The position numbers were made by a program, and so were the translations under genes. A DNA stretch of 64,000 nucleotides. It comes from Lentzea xinjiangensis. GTDB lineage: Bacteria; Actinomycetota; Actinomycetes; Mycobacteriales; Pseudonocardiaceae. This document shows positions 17,549 to 25,807 of this stretch, in pieces; the stretch's first letter is position 1; the number at the start of each line of letters is the position of its first letter. Where the stretch lies: the NCBI RefSeq assembly GCF_900110955.1, contig NZ_FOFR01000024.1, positions 1 to 64,000 of the forward strand. Reading direction: 5' to 3'. The notes under the pieces were generated by a model. The model made no database searches. It was not told the origin of the DNA and saw only the letters and a program-made list of their open reading frames with translations.

Positions 17549-18862
17549 ATGACGCTCGCGGAGTTGTTGCCCAGCACCGGATGTTCCGCCGAGCCGGTGC
17601 TGGAAGCGGGGCTGTGGCCGGACGGCACCCGGCTGGACGCCTCGGACCTGGTGATCGGTGGAGTTCCCGCCACCCGGCTCGCGGCCCGGTTCGGCACGCC
17701 CTGCCAGGTCCTCGACGAGCCGACGGTGCGGTCCAGGGCCGCCGCCTTCGTGCGGGCGCTGCCGGGGGCCGAGGTCGTGTTCGCCGGGAAGTCGTTGCCC
17801 TGCCCCGAGGTCTACCGCTGGATGGCCGCCGACGGCCTGTCGCTCGACGTGTCCTCCGCCGGCGAGCTGGCGCTGGCCCGCGCCGCCGTGTTCCCCGCAC
17901 GCCGGATCATCATGCACGGCAACGTGAAGACCGCCGAGGACCTCAAAGCCGCGCTGGCGTACGGGGTGTCCCGCGTCGTCGTCGACTCGTTCGACGAGAT
18001 CGCCCAGCTCGGCGCGCTGGCCCGGCACGGCCAGGAGGTCATGGTCCGGGTGACGCCGGGGGTGGACGCGCACACGCACGCGGCCGTGGCGACCGGTGTG
18101 GACGACCAGAAGTTCGGTTTCCCACTGGCTTCCGGCGCCGCCCTCGAAGCCGTCCGGCGCGTGGCCGGGCAGCCGTCGCTGCGCCTGGCCGGCCTGCACT
18201 GCCACATCGGCTCCCAGGTCCGGCACGTCGCGTCGTACGAGGAGACCGTGCGGCGCGTGGCCGGGCTGGTCGCGGCGTGCGGCACCCGCGTCGAGCAGCT
18301 CGACCTGGGCGGCGGGTTCTGCGCGCCGTACCTGCCGGGGGAGCCGTCGTTCGACCTCTTCGGCTTCGCGCACCGGGTCCGCGGCGCGCTGAACTACGAG
18401 TGCGCGGTGCGCCGGGTGCCCGTTCCGCGGCTCCTGGTCGAGCCGGGACGGTCGATCGTCGCGAACGCCGGGGTGACGCTGTACCGGGTCTGCGCGGTCA
18501 AGTACGGGGTGAACCGCACGTTCGTCGCCGTGGACGGCGGCATGAGCGACAACCCGCGGCCCGCCCTGTACGGCGCGAAGTACACCGTGCGACTGGTCGG
18601 CCGGGGCGGCAGGCCGCGGCCGGTGACGGTGGTCGGCAGGCACTGCGAGGCGGGCGACGTGCTGGCCGAGGACGTGCCGCTGCCCGCCGACGTGCACGCC
18701 GGTGACCTGCTCGCGGTCGCGGCGACGGGCGCCTACCACCACGCGCTGGCCTCCAACTACAACCAGGTCGGCCGGCCCCCGGTGATCGCGGTGCGGGACG
18801 GGGTGGCGCGGCCGGTCGTGCGCCGCGAGACCGAGGAGGACCTGCTGCGGCGCTACGTGTGA
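17549..18862 (+). CDS. lysA: Fold-type III PLP decarboxylase, diaminopimelate decarboxylase-like
   Basis: 437 aa. Fold-III alanine-racemase-like barrel: PLP-binding Lys81 in VVFAGKSLPC, LHCHIGSQ for pyridine-ring stacking, a Gly loop LGGGFCAPY, and EPGRSIVANAG. The second beta domain carries the active-site Cys in VVGRHCEAGDVLAED and ASNYNQVGRPP. These fit meso-diaminopimelate decarboxylase (last step to lysine). There is no argS/hom/thr neighbour, as normally found with the housekeeping lysA, so this may be a second copy or a related ornithine/arginine-type enzyme. ATG 17549 follows a ggaggc ribosome site. The upstream 119 bp has no recognised element. Confidence 0.85.
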   Translation: MTLAELLPSTGCSAEPVLEAGLWPDGTRLDASDLVIGGVPATRLAARFGTPCQVLDEPTVRSRAAAFVRALPGAEVVFAGKSLPCPEVYRWMAADGLSLDVSSAGELALARAAVFPARRIIMHGNVKTAEDLKAALAYGVSRVVVDSFDEIAQLGALARHGQEVMVRVTPGVDAHTHAAVATGVDDQKFGFPLASGAALEAVRRVAGQPSLRLAGLHCHIGSQVRHVASYEETVRRVAGLVAACGTRVEQLDLGGGFCAPYLPGEPSFDLFGFAHRVRGALNYECAVRRVPVPRLLVEPGRSIVANAGVTLYRVCAVKYGVNRTFVAVDGGMSDNPRPALYGAKYTVRLVGRGGRPRPVTVVGRHCEAGDVLAEDVPLPADVHAGDLLAVAATGAYHHALASNYNQVGRPPVIAVRDGVARPVVRRETEEDLLRRYV

Positions 18863-18905
18863 CCGGTCCGCTCCGCGGCGGGGAACTCCTCGGACGGTTC
18901 GCGGG

Positions 18906-19496
18906 TCAGCGCCTCAGCAGCGCCTTGAGCTCCTCGATCGGCGTGCGGCTGAGCGCCGACCCGACGCCGCACGCCACCGCCCCGGCTTCGAGCCAGGCGG
19001 GCACGTCGGCGGGTGCCACCCCGCCGGTCGGCACCAACGGCGCGTGCGGCAGCACGGCCAGCACGTCCCGCACCCACCGCGGCGCGGGCGCCGGGAACAC
19101 CTTCACCGCGTCCGCCCCGGCCTCCAACGCCCGCACGACCTCGGACACCGTCCCCGCTCCGGGCAGCACCGCGGCCCCGTACCGGTGACCCGCCCGGATC
19201 ACCGCGGCCTCCAGGTTCGGTGCCACCAGGAACTGCGCGCCGGCCCGCACCGCCGCCACCGCGGAGGCCTCGTCCAGCACGGACCCGGCGCCGATGACGG
19301 CGGCGGGGTGGCGCGACCGCAGCTCGCGGATCGCGTCCAGCGCACCGGGGTTGGTCAAGGGCAGCTCCAGCGCCGTCAAACCCGCCTCCAGCAGCGGGAC
19401 GGCGGCCCCGACCGCGGAGGAGGCGTCGGCGGTGCGGACGATCGCGATGATGCCCTGCCGCACGACCGCCCGGGTGATCTCGTAGCGGTAGCTCAC
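18906..19496 (-). CDS. KDPG/KHG aldolase family protein
   Basis: 196 aa TIM barrel of the 2-keto-3-deoxy-6-phosphogluconate aldolase family. The Schiff-base lysine lies in DAVKVFPAP and the general acid/base Glu in ALELPLTN; VIGAGSVLDEASA and PLVPTGGVAPADVPAWLEAGA are the phosphate-binding strands. The enzyme splits KDPG (or a related 2-keto-3-deoxy sugar acid) to pyruvate and an aldehyde. The usual partner kinase or dehydratase is not adjacent, so the pathway (Entner-Doudoroff or sugar-acid catabolism) is open. Start GTG 19496 is chosen because homology begins there; the frame is open further upstream without family sequence. Confidence 0.9.
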   Translation of the reverse strand: MSYRYEITRAVVRQGIIAIVRTADASSAVGAAVPLLEAGLTALELPLTNPGALDAIRELRSRHPAAVIGAGSVLDEASAVAAVRAGAQFLVAPNLEAAVIRAGHRYGAAVLPGAGTVSEVVRALEAGADAVKVFPAPAPRWVRDVLAVLPHAPLVPTGGVAPADVPAWLEAGAVACGVGSALSRTPIEELKALLRR

Positions 19497-19651
19497 GCCC
19501 GCCAGCGTAGTTCCGGTACGGCGAACGGCCGGCCGAGCGGTGGCCGGCAGGGCGTGCCAGCGGGCTGACAGCGGTGTGTGCGGCGGGTGCCAGCGGCTCC
19601 GGCGACCGTGGTCGTGCCGCACCCCGCGGCACGATCCACGGAGGAGCCCGA

Positions 19652-20737
19652 ATGCACGTCACGATCATCGGTGCCGGACTGGGCGGACTCACGCTCGCCC
19701 GCGTGCTGCACGTCCACGGCATCCCGTCCACCGTCTACGAGGCGGAGGACTCACCGACGTCGCGGGCGCAGGGCGGAATGCTCGACATCCACGACTACAA
19801 CGGGCAGATCGCCGTCGAGGCGGCCGGGCTGGTGGACGAGTTCCGCGGCCTGGTCCTGGAAGGGCGCCAGGCGCTGCGGGTCCTCGGCCAGGACGGCGCG
19901 GTGCTGCTTGACAAGGCCGACGACGGCACCGGCGGACGCCCCGAGGTCCAGCGCGCCGACCTGCGCCGGATGCTGCTCGACTCGCTCCCGGCGGGCACCG
20001 TCCGGTGGGGCCGCAAGGTGACCGGCGTCCGGGACCGCGTGGTGACGTTCGCCGACGGCGGCACCGTCGAAGCGGAACTGCTGGTCGGCGCGGACGGCGC
20101 GTGGTCGCGGGTGCGGCCGGTGCTCACCGGCGCCACACCGGAGTACACGGGCATGGCGTTCGTCGAGACCTACCTCCACCACGCCGACACCGCGCACCCG
20201 GCGGCCGCGAAAGCCGTGGGCGGTGGCTCCATGTTCGCCCCCGGCCGGGGCAAGGCGATCTTCGGGCACCGCGAGGCCGGTGACACCCTGCACGCCTACG
20301 TGGAGCTCAGCCGGCCGCTGGACTGGTTCGCGGGCATCGACGTCACGGACCCCGCGCGGGTCGCGGCCGAGTTCGCCGGCTGGGCGCCGGAGCTGACCGC
20401 GTTGATCACCGAGACCGACACCGTGCCGGTGCTGCGCCCGCACCACGCCCTCCCGCGGGGGCTGCGCTGGGACCGCGTGCCGGGCGTCACGCTGATCGGC
20501 GACGCCGCCCACCTCGCGGCACCCAACGGCGAGGGCGCCAACCTGGCCATGCTGGACGGCGCCGAGCTCGGCCAGGCGCTCGCGGCGCACGACGACGTCG
20601 AGGCCGCGCTGGGCTCCTACGAGCAGGCCATGTTCGTGCGCGCCGCGGAGACCGCCGCCGACGCCGAGGTGGTGCTGGAGAGCCTCTTCGGCGACGGCCC
20701 TCCGCAGCAGCTGCTCGACCTGCTCAGCGACTCGTAG
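19652..20737 (+). CDS. FAD-dependent monooxygenase, TetX-like
   Basis: 361 aa. The N-terminal FAD motif VTIIGAGLGGLTLARVL, the sequence PTSRAQGGMLDIHDYNGQIA and the GD motif VTLIGDAAHLAAPNGEGANLAMLDG are characteristic of the Tet(X)-like group of class A flavin monooxygenases. NADPH-dependent hydroxylation of a polycyclic or aromatic compound is the family reaction. Many chromosomal actinobacterial homologues are not tetracycline-inactivating, so no resistance is claimed. ATG 19652 has a ggaggag site 9 bases upstream. Confidence 0.9.
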   Translation: MHVTIIGAGLGGLTLARVLHVHGIPSTVYEAEDSPTSRAQGGMLDIHDYNGQIAVEAAGLVDEFRGLVLEGRQALRVLGQDGAVLLDKADDGTGGRPEVQRADLRRMLLDSLPAGTVRWGRKVTGVRDRVVTFADGGTVEAELLVGADGAWSRVRPVLTGATPEYTGMAFVETYLHHADTAHPAAAKAVGGGSMFAPGRGKAIFGHREAGDTLHAYVELSRPLDWFAGIDVTDPARVAAEFAGWAPELTALITETDTVPVLRPHHALPRGLRWDRVPGVTLIGDAAHLAAPNGEGANLAMLDGAELGQALAAHDDVEAALGSYEQAMFVRAAETAADAEVVLESLFGDGPPQQLLDLLSDS

Positions 20738-20850
20738 ACCCGCGGCAGCGGAACCGCCATGGGGCATTCCCGCCCACATGGCGGTTCGCCAGGCGTCTGG
20801 CGCGGTGAGCCCGCCGTCCTCGTACGCAGGCAATTCTTGCGGATGAGGCA

Positions 20851-20866
20851 TAAGATCATGCGCATG
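20851..20866 (+). promoter_or_regulatory. -10 element of a probable leaderless promoter
   Basis: TAAGAT at 20851-20856 sits 8-13 bases before ATG 20864 with no Shine-Dalgarno sequence, so transcription should begin at or next to the A of the start codon. An inverted repeat gcat-aagatc-atgc spans the -10 box and could be the gene's own operator. Confidence 0.5.
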
Positions 20867-21433
20867 ACGCAAGAAGATGGCGACCTGGACGGCCTCGTGC
20901 GCAAGCGGATCCGCGCCCTGCGGGTCGCGCAGGGCTGGTCGCTCGACGAGCTCGCCACCCGCGCGCGGCTGAGCCCGTCGTCGCTCAGCCGCATCGAGAA
21001 CGGTCAGCGGCGCCTCGCCCTGGACCAGCTCGTGACGCTCGCACGGGCGCTGGACACGTCAATGGACCAACTGGTCGAGACCGATACCGACGACGTGATC
21101 GTGAGCCCGATGATCGACGGTGCGCACGGCACCATGCGCTGGCCCATCAAGGCCGAGCCCGGCATGACCGTCATGCGCCAGCGGATGACGAACCCGCCGC
21201 CGGACAACCCCGCCTCGCTGCGCGCGCACGCGGGACGGGAGTGGCTGGTCGTGTTGTCCGGCGTGGCCGTGCTGCTGCTGGGCCACCGGCGGATCCGGGT
21301 GGAGACCAACCAGGCCGCCGAGTTCCCGACGATGCTGCCGCACGCGATCGGCACCGCGGGCGGGCCGTGCGAGGTCCTCGGCATCTTCGACCGCGAGGCC
21401 CGGCGCGGCCACAACGCGGACAAGAAGGGCTGA
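20864..21433 (+). CDS. XRE-family regulator with C-terminal cupin domain
   Basis: 189 aa. Residues about 15-70 form an XRE helix-turn-helix (GWSLDELATRARLSPSSLSRIENGQRRL). The C-terminal ~100 residues form a cupin barrel (REWLVVLSGVAVLLLGHRRI) that would bind a small ligand. ATG 20864 fits a leaderless transcript; an upstream extension to 20759 has no homology. It precedes a methyltransferase operon by 91 bp on the same strand, and both promoters share the string gcgcatgacg near the start site, hinting that this regulator controls both. Confidence 0.88.
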   Translation: MTQEDGDLDGLVRKRIRALRVAQGWSLDELATRARLSPSSLSRIENGQRRLALDQLVTLARALDTSMDQLVETDTDDVIVSPMIDGAHGTMRWPIKAEPGMTVMRQRMTNPPPDNPASLRAHAGREWLVVLSGVAVLLLGHRRIRVETNQAAEFPTMLPHAIGTAGGPCEVLGIFDREARRGHNADKKG

Positions 21434-21512
21434 TCCTTGCGCGGGCGGCAGCGTCCGGGCCGACCGTCTTGCCAAACACGCAAGGGTTCGTGCATCTCGC
21501 GCATGACGGACC

Positions 21513-21527
21513 TACGTTGGTCCCATG
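21513..21527 (+). promoter_or_regulatory. -10 element of a second leaderless promoter
   Basis: TACGTT (21513-21518) lies 7 bases before ATG 21525 and there is no ribosome binding site, so the methyltransferase mRNA is probably leaderless. Upstream, gcgcatgacgg (21500-21510) repeats a string found beside the XRE-cupin start at 20861. Confidence 0.45.
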
Positions 21528-22286
21528 AGCCAACACGGACACGGCCATGGTCACGGACACGGCCACGGACATGCCGATCCCCAAGTCCAAGCGGAGATCC
21601 TCGACCTCGACGCGGAGGTCGTCGCCGAGCACACCGCGTCCATCGTCGACTGGCTGCCCGTCCCGGCTGCCCGTCAGGTCGTGGACCTGGGCAGCGGCAC
21701 CGGCGCCGGGACGTTCGCCCTGCTGTCCCGCTTCCCCGAAGCGCACGTCACGGCCGTCGACGCCTCGGTGGAGCACCTGCGGCGGCTGCGGACCAGGGCG
21801 GGTGAGCTGGGTCTCGCCGACCGCGTCCACGCCGTCGTCGCCGACCTCGACTCCGACTGGCCGGATCTGGGCACGCCCGACCTGATGTGGGCATCGGCCT
21901 CCCTGCACCACATGGCCGATCCCGCCCGCGCCCTGCGGCAGGCCCACGACGTCCTGGCCCCCGGTGGCCTGCTGGCCGTCGTCGAGGTCTCCGGCATGCC
22001 GCGGTTCCTCCCGGACCACCTCCCCGAGAGCCGCCTGGAGGACCACCGCCACGACGAGCGCCTGCCCCACCGCGGCGCCGACTGGGGCGCCAAGCTGATC
22101 GAAGCCGGGTTCACCGTCGAGGGCGAACGCACCGTCACCGTCCACCTGGAACAGTCCGCCGCGGTGGAGCGCTACGCGGAGATGGTCTTGCGGCACGTGC
22201 TCGACCCGGAAACCCTCGGCCGCGTGCTGCGCCGCGACGACCTCTCGCTGCGCAGCGACCGCATCGTCTGGGCGGCGCGGAAATGA
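21525..22286 (+). CDS. Class I SAM-dependent methyltransferase with His-Gly repeat N-terminus
   Basis: 253 aa. Residues 4-16 are an alternating His-Gly run with seven histidines, a natural metal-binding tail. The Rossmann methyltransferase core follows: VVDLGSGTGAGTFALL (motif I), VTAVDAS (acidic residue for SAM ribose), VVADLDSDWPDL, and SASLHHMADPARALR. It resembles class I enzymes of the trans-aconitate/ubiquinone type; the substrate is unknown. The 3' end overlaps the next gene (ATGA). The probable leaderless promoter and the preceding XRE-cupin regulator suggest inducible expression. Confidence 0.9.
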   Translation: MSQHGHGHGHGHGHGHADPQVQAEILDLDAEVVAEHTASIVDWLPVPAARQVVDLGSGTGAGTFALLSRFPEAHVTAVDASVEHLRRLRTRAGELGLADRVHAVVADLDSDWPDLGTPDLMWASASLHHMADPARALRQAHDVLAPGGLLAVVEVSGMPRFLPDHLPESRLEDHRHDERLPHRGADWGAKLIEAGFTVEGERTVTVHLEQSAAVERYAEMVLRHVLDPETLGRVLRRDDLSLRSDRIVWAARK

Positions 22287-23353
22287 CCTACGACGACTGG
22301 CGCGCGGCCAGGTGGGACGAGATCGCCGGCCAGGACGGCAAGGCGAAGGTCGTGGCCAAGGGCACCGTCGCCGGCGGGGAACCCCAGGTCCTGCCCGGCA
22401 TCCCCGGCGAGTGGCGCGTCGACGACGGGGGAGCCCTCACGCTCACCGTCGGCGGCGGGAGGAGCGAGGTCGGCAGCACCTTCGACCTCCCCGGCGGGCT
22501 GCGGGGCTTCGCGGGCGGCGCGGACGGCCGCTACGGCGTGGTCGTCCTGGACCCGCGGGCGCCCGCGTGGTCGAGCCTGCGCGGCATCGACACCTACCCG
22601 CCGGACCCGGCCTGGGTCTTCGAGGGCCGGTTCCGCGCCGCACCGGACCGCCGCGTCGACGTGGAACACCTGACATCGCCGCGCACCACCAAGCCGGTCG
22701 ACGCCCCTGCCGACCTCGTGGTCACGATCAACGGCACCGAGCACGTGCTGACCGTCCTGGAGACCATGCCGGGCCAGCGACTCGTCGTCTTCACCGACGA
22801 GACCAGCGGCGCCGGGACCCCGGACATCGGCCGCTGGCTCGTGCTGCCGCCGGCCGAACCCGGCACCGGGCTGGCGGTCGACTTCAACCGGGCCACGCTC
22901 TCGCACCACCACCTGGTCCCCGCCGTCTTCACCTGCCCGCTGGCCCCTCCCGGCAACCACCTCCCGATCCGAGTCGAAGCAGGAGAACGCGCACTCGTGC
23001 ACGACCTCAAGGACAAGGCGACGACCTACCTGCGCCACCTCGAGAACCGGGCGTGGGACGACGCACGGGCGATGTGTTCGCAGGACGCCACCGTCTGGCA
23101 CAACGACGGCAAGGGCGACTCGACGATCGACGAGAACATCGCGGGCATGGCAGCGCAGATCGGGTCCATCGAGTCGATGCGCTACGACGTCACCCGTCAG
23201 TTCGACCGGCCCGGCGAGGTCATGCGGCAGCACGTCGTGAACGTCGTCATGGAGGACGGCGCGGTGTTCGCGATCGACGCCGCCGTGTACTTCCGCTTCG
23301 AGAACGGCCTGATCACCCGGATCGAGGAGTACGCGAGCCTGCCCAGCCGGTAG
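22283..23353 (+). CDS. Fusion of DUF1684 and SnoaL/NTF2-like domains
   Basis: 356 aa. Residues 1-240 match DUF1684: repeated aromatic/Gly strands and a conserved end containing AVDFNRATLSHHH, FTCPLAPPGNHLPIRVEAGE. Residues about 245-356 are an NTF2/SnoaL-like domain (TYLRHLENRAWDDARAMCSQDATVWHND, then FRFENGLITRIEEY). Stand-alone DUF1684 proteins are common in actinobacteria; a fusion to SnoaL is less so. Coupled to the methyltransferase by a 4-base overlap, it probably acts on the same small molecule. Its catalytic role is unknown. Confidence 0.85.
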   Translation: MTYDDWRAARWDEIAGQDGKAKVVAKGTVAGGEPQVLPGIPGEWRVDDGGALTLTVGGGRSEVGSTFDLPGGLRGFAGGADGRYGVVVLDPRAPAWSSLRGIDTYPPDPAWVFEGRFRAAPDRRVDVEHLTSPRTTKPVDAPADLVVTINGTEHVLTVLETMPGQRLVVFTDETSGAGTPDIGRWLVLPPAEPGTGLAVDFNRATLSHHHLVPAVFTCPLAPPGNHLPIRVEAGERALVHDLKDKATTYLRHLENRAWDDARAMCSQDATVWHNDGKGDSTIDENIAGMAAQIGSIESMRYDVTRQFDRPGEVMRQHVVNVVMEDGAVFAIDAAVYFRFENGLITRIEEYASLPSR

Positions 23354-23433
23354 GGGGCAGCGCGAAAGCTCCGAAGTGAACCGCCCGGCCGGGTGGGGCC
23401 GGTCGCCGCGAGCCTCACGATCGGGGGTGAAAC

Positions 23434-23458
23434 GTTTCTGAGTCGATTCCTCGGGTAC
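23434..23458 (+). promoter_or_regulatory. Sigma-B/SigF-type promoter
   Basis: GTTT (23434-23437), a 15-bp spacer, then GGGTAC (23453-23458). This matches the GNNT-N14-16-GGGTAY consensus of the Streptomyces sigma-B family. The predicted start near 23465 is about 30 bases before the ribosome site of the small ORF that heads the dehydrogenase operon, placing it under general or osmotic stress control. Confidence 0.75.
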
Positions 23459-23496
23459 TGCTGTCGTGTCAACGAGCAGCCGTGAGGGGAAGTCGC

Positions 23497-23604
23497 ATGA
23501 CTCAGAACAACCGCCCAGCGGCGGCAAGGTGCGTTCTCGATGCGGTCGCGGACGCCGGTGGCGCCGAGCCGGCCGCGCTGGTGGGGGAGGTGCCGCAGTC
23601 GTGA
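23497..23604 (+). CDS. 35-aa small ORF coupled to the alcohol dehydrogenase
   Basis: ATG 23497 follows a gagggga ribosome site and the frame runs 35 codons (MTQNNRPAAARCVLDAVADA...), ending in a TGA that overlaps the dehydrogenase GTG start by 4 bases. It is soluble, with one Cys and no recognised domain. The clear ribosome site, the promoter just upstream and the coupling make it likely to be translated, either as a small protein or as a leader delivering ribosomes to the next gene. Confidence 0.55.
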   Translation: MTQNNRPAAARCVLDAVADAGGAEPAALVGEVPQS

Positions 23605-24797
23605 AGGCGCTGACGTGGCAGGGCAACGAGCAGGTCGAGGTCGTCGACGTGCCGGACCCGCGCATCGAGGAACCGACCGACGCGATCATCCGGGTGACCT
23701 CGACCGCCATCTGCGGGTCGGACCTCCACCTGTACGGGGTGCTCGGGCCCTACCTCGAACCGGGCGACGTGCTCGGCCACGAGGCGATGGGCGTTGTGGA
23801 GGAGGTCGGTTCCGGTGCGCGCGGTCACCTGAAGGTGGGCGACCGGGTCGTGGTGCCGTTCAACATCTCCTGCGGTCACTGCTGGATGTGCGAGCGTGGG
23901 CTGTTCGCCCAGTGCGAGACGACGCAGGTGCGCGGTCAGGGCAAGGGCGCGAGCCTGTTCGGCTACACCTCGCTCTACGGCTCGGTGCCCGGTGGTCAGG
24001 CCGAGTACCTGCGCGTGCCGCAGGCCCAGTTCGGGCCGATCGTCATCCCCGACGGCACACCGGACGAGCAGTTCCTGTTCCTCTCCGACATCCTGCCGAC
24101 CGCGTGGCAGGCCGTCCGCTACGCCGACGTGCCGCCCGGCGGCACCGTGGCGGTGCTCGGGCTCGGCCCGGTCGGGCAGTTCGCCGTCCGGATCGCGCGG
24201 CACCTCGGCGCCGGCCGCGTCATCGGCGTGGACCGGGTTCCCGAACGCCTCGCGCTGGCCGAGCGGCACGGCGCCGAGCCCGTCGACCTCGACCGGTTCG
24301 ACGGTCCCGGCGAGCTGGCCGCCGCGTTGATCGACATGGTGGACGGCCGCGGCCCGGACGCCACCATCGACGCCGTCGGCATGGAGGCCCACGGCGGAGG
24401 CCTGGTCGCCGCGGCGCAGAAGGCCACCGGACTGCTGCCCGACGGTCTCGCCAGGAAGGTGACCGACAAGTTCGCCCTCGACCGCCTCGACGCCCTGCAC
24501 GCCGCCATGAAGGGGGTGCGCCGCGGTGGCACGGTGTCGGTGTCCGGGGTGTACGGCGGTGAGCAGGACCCGATGCCGATGATGGAGATGTTCGACCGCG
24601 GCATCCAGCTCCGGATGGGCCAAGCCCACGTGCGCCGGTGGACCGACGAGATCCTGCCGCTGGTGCTCGACCCGGCAGATCCGCTCGGCACCCTGGACCT
24701 GACCACGCACCGGCTCCCGCTCGCCGAGGCCGCGCACGGCTACGAGATGTTCCGCGCCAAGAGCGACGGCTGCATCAAGGTCGTGTTGAGCCCATGA
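23601..24797 (+). CDS. Zinc-dependent alcohol dehydrogenase (MDR family)
   Basis: 398 aa. Catalytic-zinc site: Cys in STAICGSDLHLYG, then LGHEAMGVVEEVG. The structural-zinc loop is reduced or atypical (FNISCGHCWMCERGLFAQCE carries the four cysteines). The NAD(P) Rossmann motif is VAVLGLGPVGQFAVRIA. The architecture suits glutathione-independent formaldehyde-dehydrogenase/threonine-dehydrogenase-like members. It starts at GTG 23601, coupled to the small ORF, and the next gene (SDR) overlaps it by 4 bases. The sigma-B-type promoter upstream implies stress-induced aldehyde or alcohol metabolism. Substrate unknown. Confidence 0.92.
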   Translation: MKALTWQGNEQVEVVDVPDPRIEEPTDAIIRVTSTAICGSDLHLYGVLGPYLEPGDVLGHEAMGVVEEVGSGARGHLKVGDRVVVPFNISCGHCWMCERGLFAQCETTQVRGQGKGASLFGYTSLYGSVPGGQAEYLRVPQAQFGPIVIPDGTPDEQFLFLSDILPTAWQAVRYADVPPGGTVAVLGLGPVGQFAVRIARHLGAGRVIGVDRVPERLALAERHGAEPVDLDRFDGPGELAAALIDMVDGRGPDATIDAVGMEAHGGGLVAAAQKATGLLPDGLARKVTDKFALDRLDALHAAMKGVRRGGTVSVSGVYGGEQDPMPMMEMFDRGIQLRMGQAHVRRWTDEILPLVLDPADPLGTLDLTTHRLPLAEAAHGYEMFRAKSDGCIKVVLSP

Positions 24798-25717
24798 CCG
24801 CCAGGGTGGTGCTGGTGACAGGTGCCAGCAGCGGGATCGGCCTGGCCACCGCCGTGGCGTTCGCCGCTCGGGGGGACGCCGTGGTGCTGGTCTCCCGCAG
24901 CGGCGAGGCGCTCGACACCGCGGAGAAGACCTGCCGGGCGGCCGGGGCCGCCGCGGTGGACGTCGTCGTCGACGACGTCGGCGATCCCGGTGGCGCCGGC
25001 CGGATCGTCGCGGAGGTGCTGGACCGGCACGGCCGCGTCGACGTCGTCGTGCACAGTGCGACGGTGATGGGGTACGGGACCGTGCAGGCGATGCCCGTAG
25101 AGGTGTTCAACACGGTCGTGGACACCGCGATCCACGGCACGCTGCACCTCGCCCAGGCGGTCCTGCCGGTGCTGCGCCGCCAGCACGCCGGAGTGTTCGT
25201 CGGGGTGAACTCGTTGCTCGGTTCGATCACCGTTCCGCAGATGGGTGCCTACTCCACGGCCAAGTGGGGCCAGCGCGCTCTATTGCGCACCCTGCAGCAA
25301 GAAACTCGTGATGAGCCAGGAGTGCACATCTGCATCGTGAGTCCTGGGAGCATCAACACGCCGGTGTACGACCAGGCCGCCAACTACACCGGTCGCGCGA
25401 CACGGCCGCCGGTCCCGGTCCTGAGCCCGGACCGGGTCGCCGCCGCGATCGTCCGCGTGACCGGCCGTCCGCGGCGGCACGTCTCCGTGCCGGTCGGCCC
25501 GGCGAACCCCTTCATCATCACGGCGTTCCGCCTCCTGCCCGGCCTCTACGACCTGCTCGCCGGGCCTCTGTTCCGCCTCGCGGCGCTGACCGGGAAGACG
25601 GTCCCGCCGACACCGGGCAACGTCTTCCGACCGCACCCGGCCCTGGAGCAGACGCACGGCCGGTGGCCCGCCAAGCGGCGCAGGCGACCGGCGGCACCAC
25701 GTCCGGCGGTGCGATAG
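24794..25717 (+). CDS. Short-chain dehydrogenase/reductase
   Basis: 307 aa, classical SDR: cofactor motif VLVTGASSGIGLATAVA, VVHSATVM in place of the usual NNAG, catalytic Ser in GVNSLLGSITVPQMGAYSTAKWGQ and the YxxxK pair in the same segment. About 60 extra C-terminal residues (hydrophobic patch FIITAFRLLPGLYDLLAGPLF, then a basic tail) suggest membrane association. It overlaps the dehydrogenase stop by 4 bases and shares its sigma-B-type promoter, so the two oxidoreductases may act in sequence. Confidence 0.92.
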   Translation: MTARVVLVTGASSGIGLATAVAFAARGDAVVLVSRSGEALDTAEKTCRAAGAAAVDVVVDDVGDPGGAGRIVAEVLDRHGRVDVVVHSATVMGYGTVQAMPVEVFNTVVDTAIHGTLHLAQAVLPVLRRQHAGVFVGVNSLLGSITVPQMGAYSTAKWGQRALLRTLQQETRDEPGVHICIVSPGSINTPVYDQAANYTGRATRPPVPVLSPDRVAAAIVRVTGRPRRHVSVPVGPANPFIITAFRLLPGLYDLLAGPLFRLAALTGKTVPPTPGNVFRPHPALEQTHGRWPAKRRRRPAAPRPAVR

Positions 25718-25757
25718 CGCTGCAAATCGAATTCGACACATCCGATCAATGGTTGTC

Positions 25758-25807
25758 TTGACTGCACGACATGTCACTGTTACGACTGATCTCTGGGAGC
25801 GCTCCCA
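25758..25807 (+). promoter_or_regulatory. Promoter with downstream CebR-type operator (GH30 gene)
   Basis: TTGACT (25758-25763) and TACGAC (25781-25786) with a 17-bp spacer form a plausible promoter. Immediately downstream is the perfect 14-bp palindrome TGGGAGCGCTCCCA (25794-25807), which is the CebR box of Streptomyces (LacI-family cello-oligosaccharide repressor). Its position suits road-block repression of the GH30 gene. Confidence 0.85.

Noticed and set aside
19652-20737. Tetracycline resistance gene tet(X)
   Set aside because: It has the family fold, but chromosomal actinobacterial homologues are diverse and no resistance context is present.
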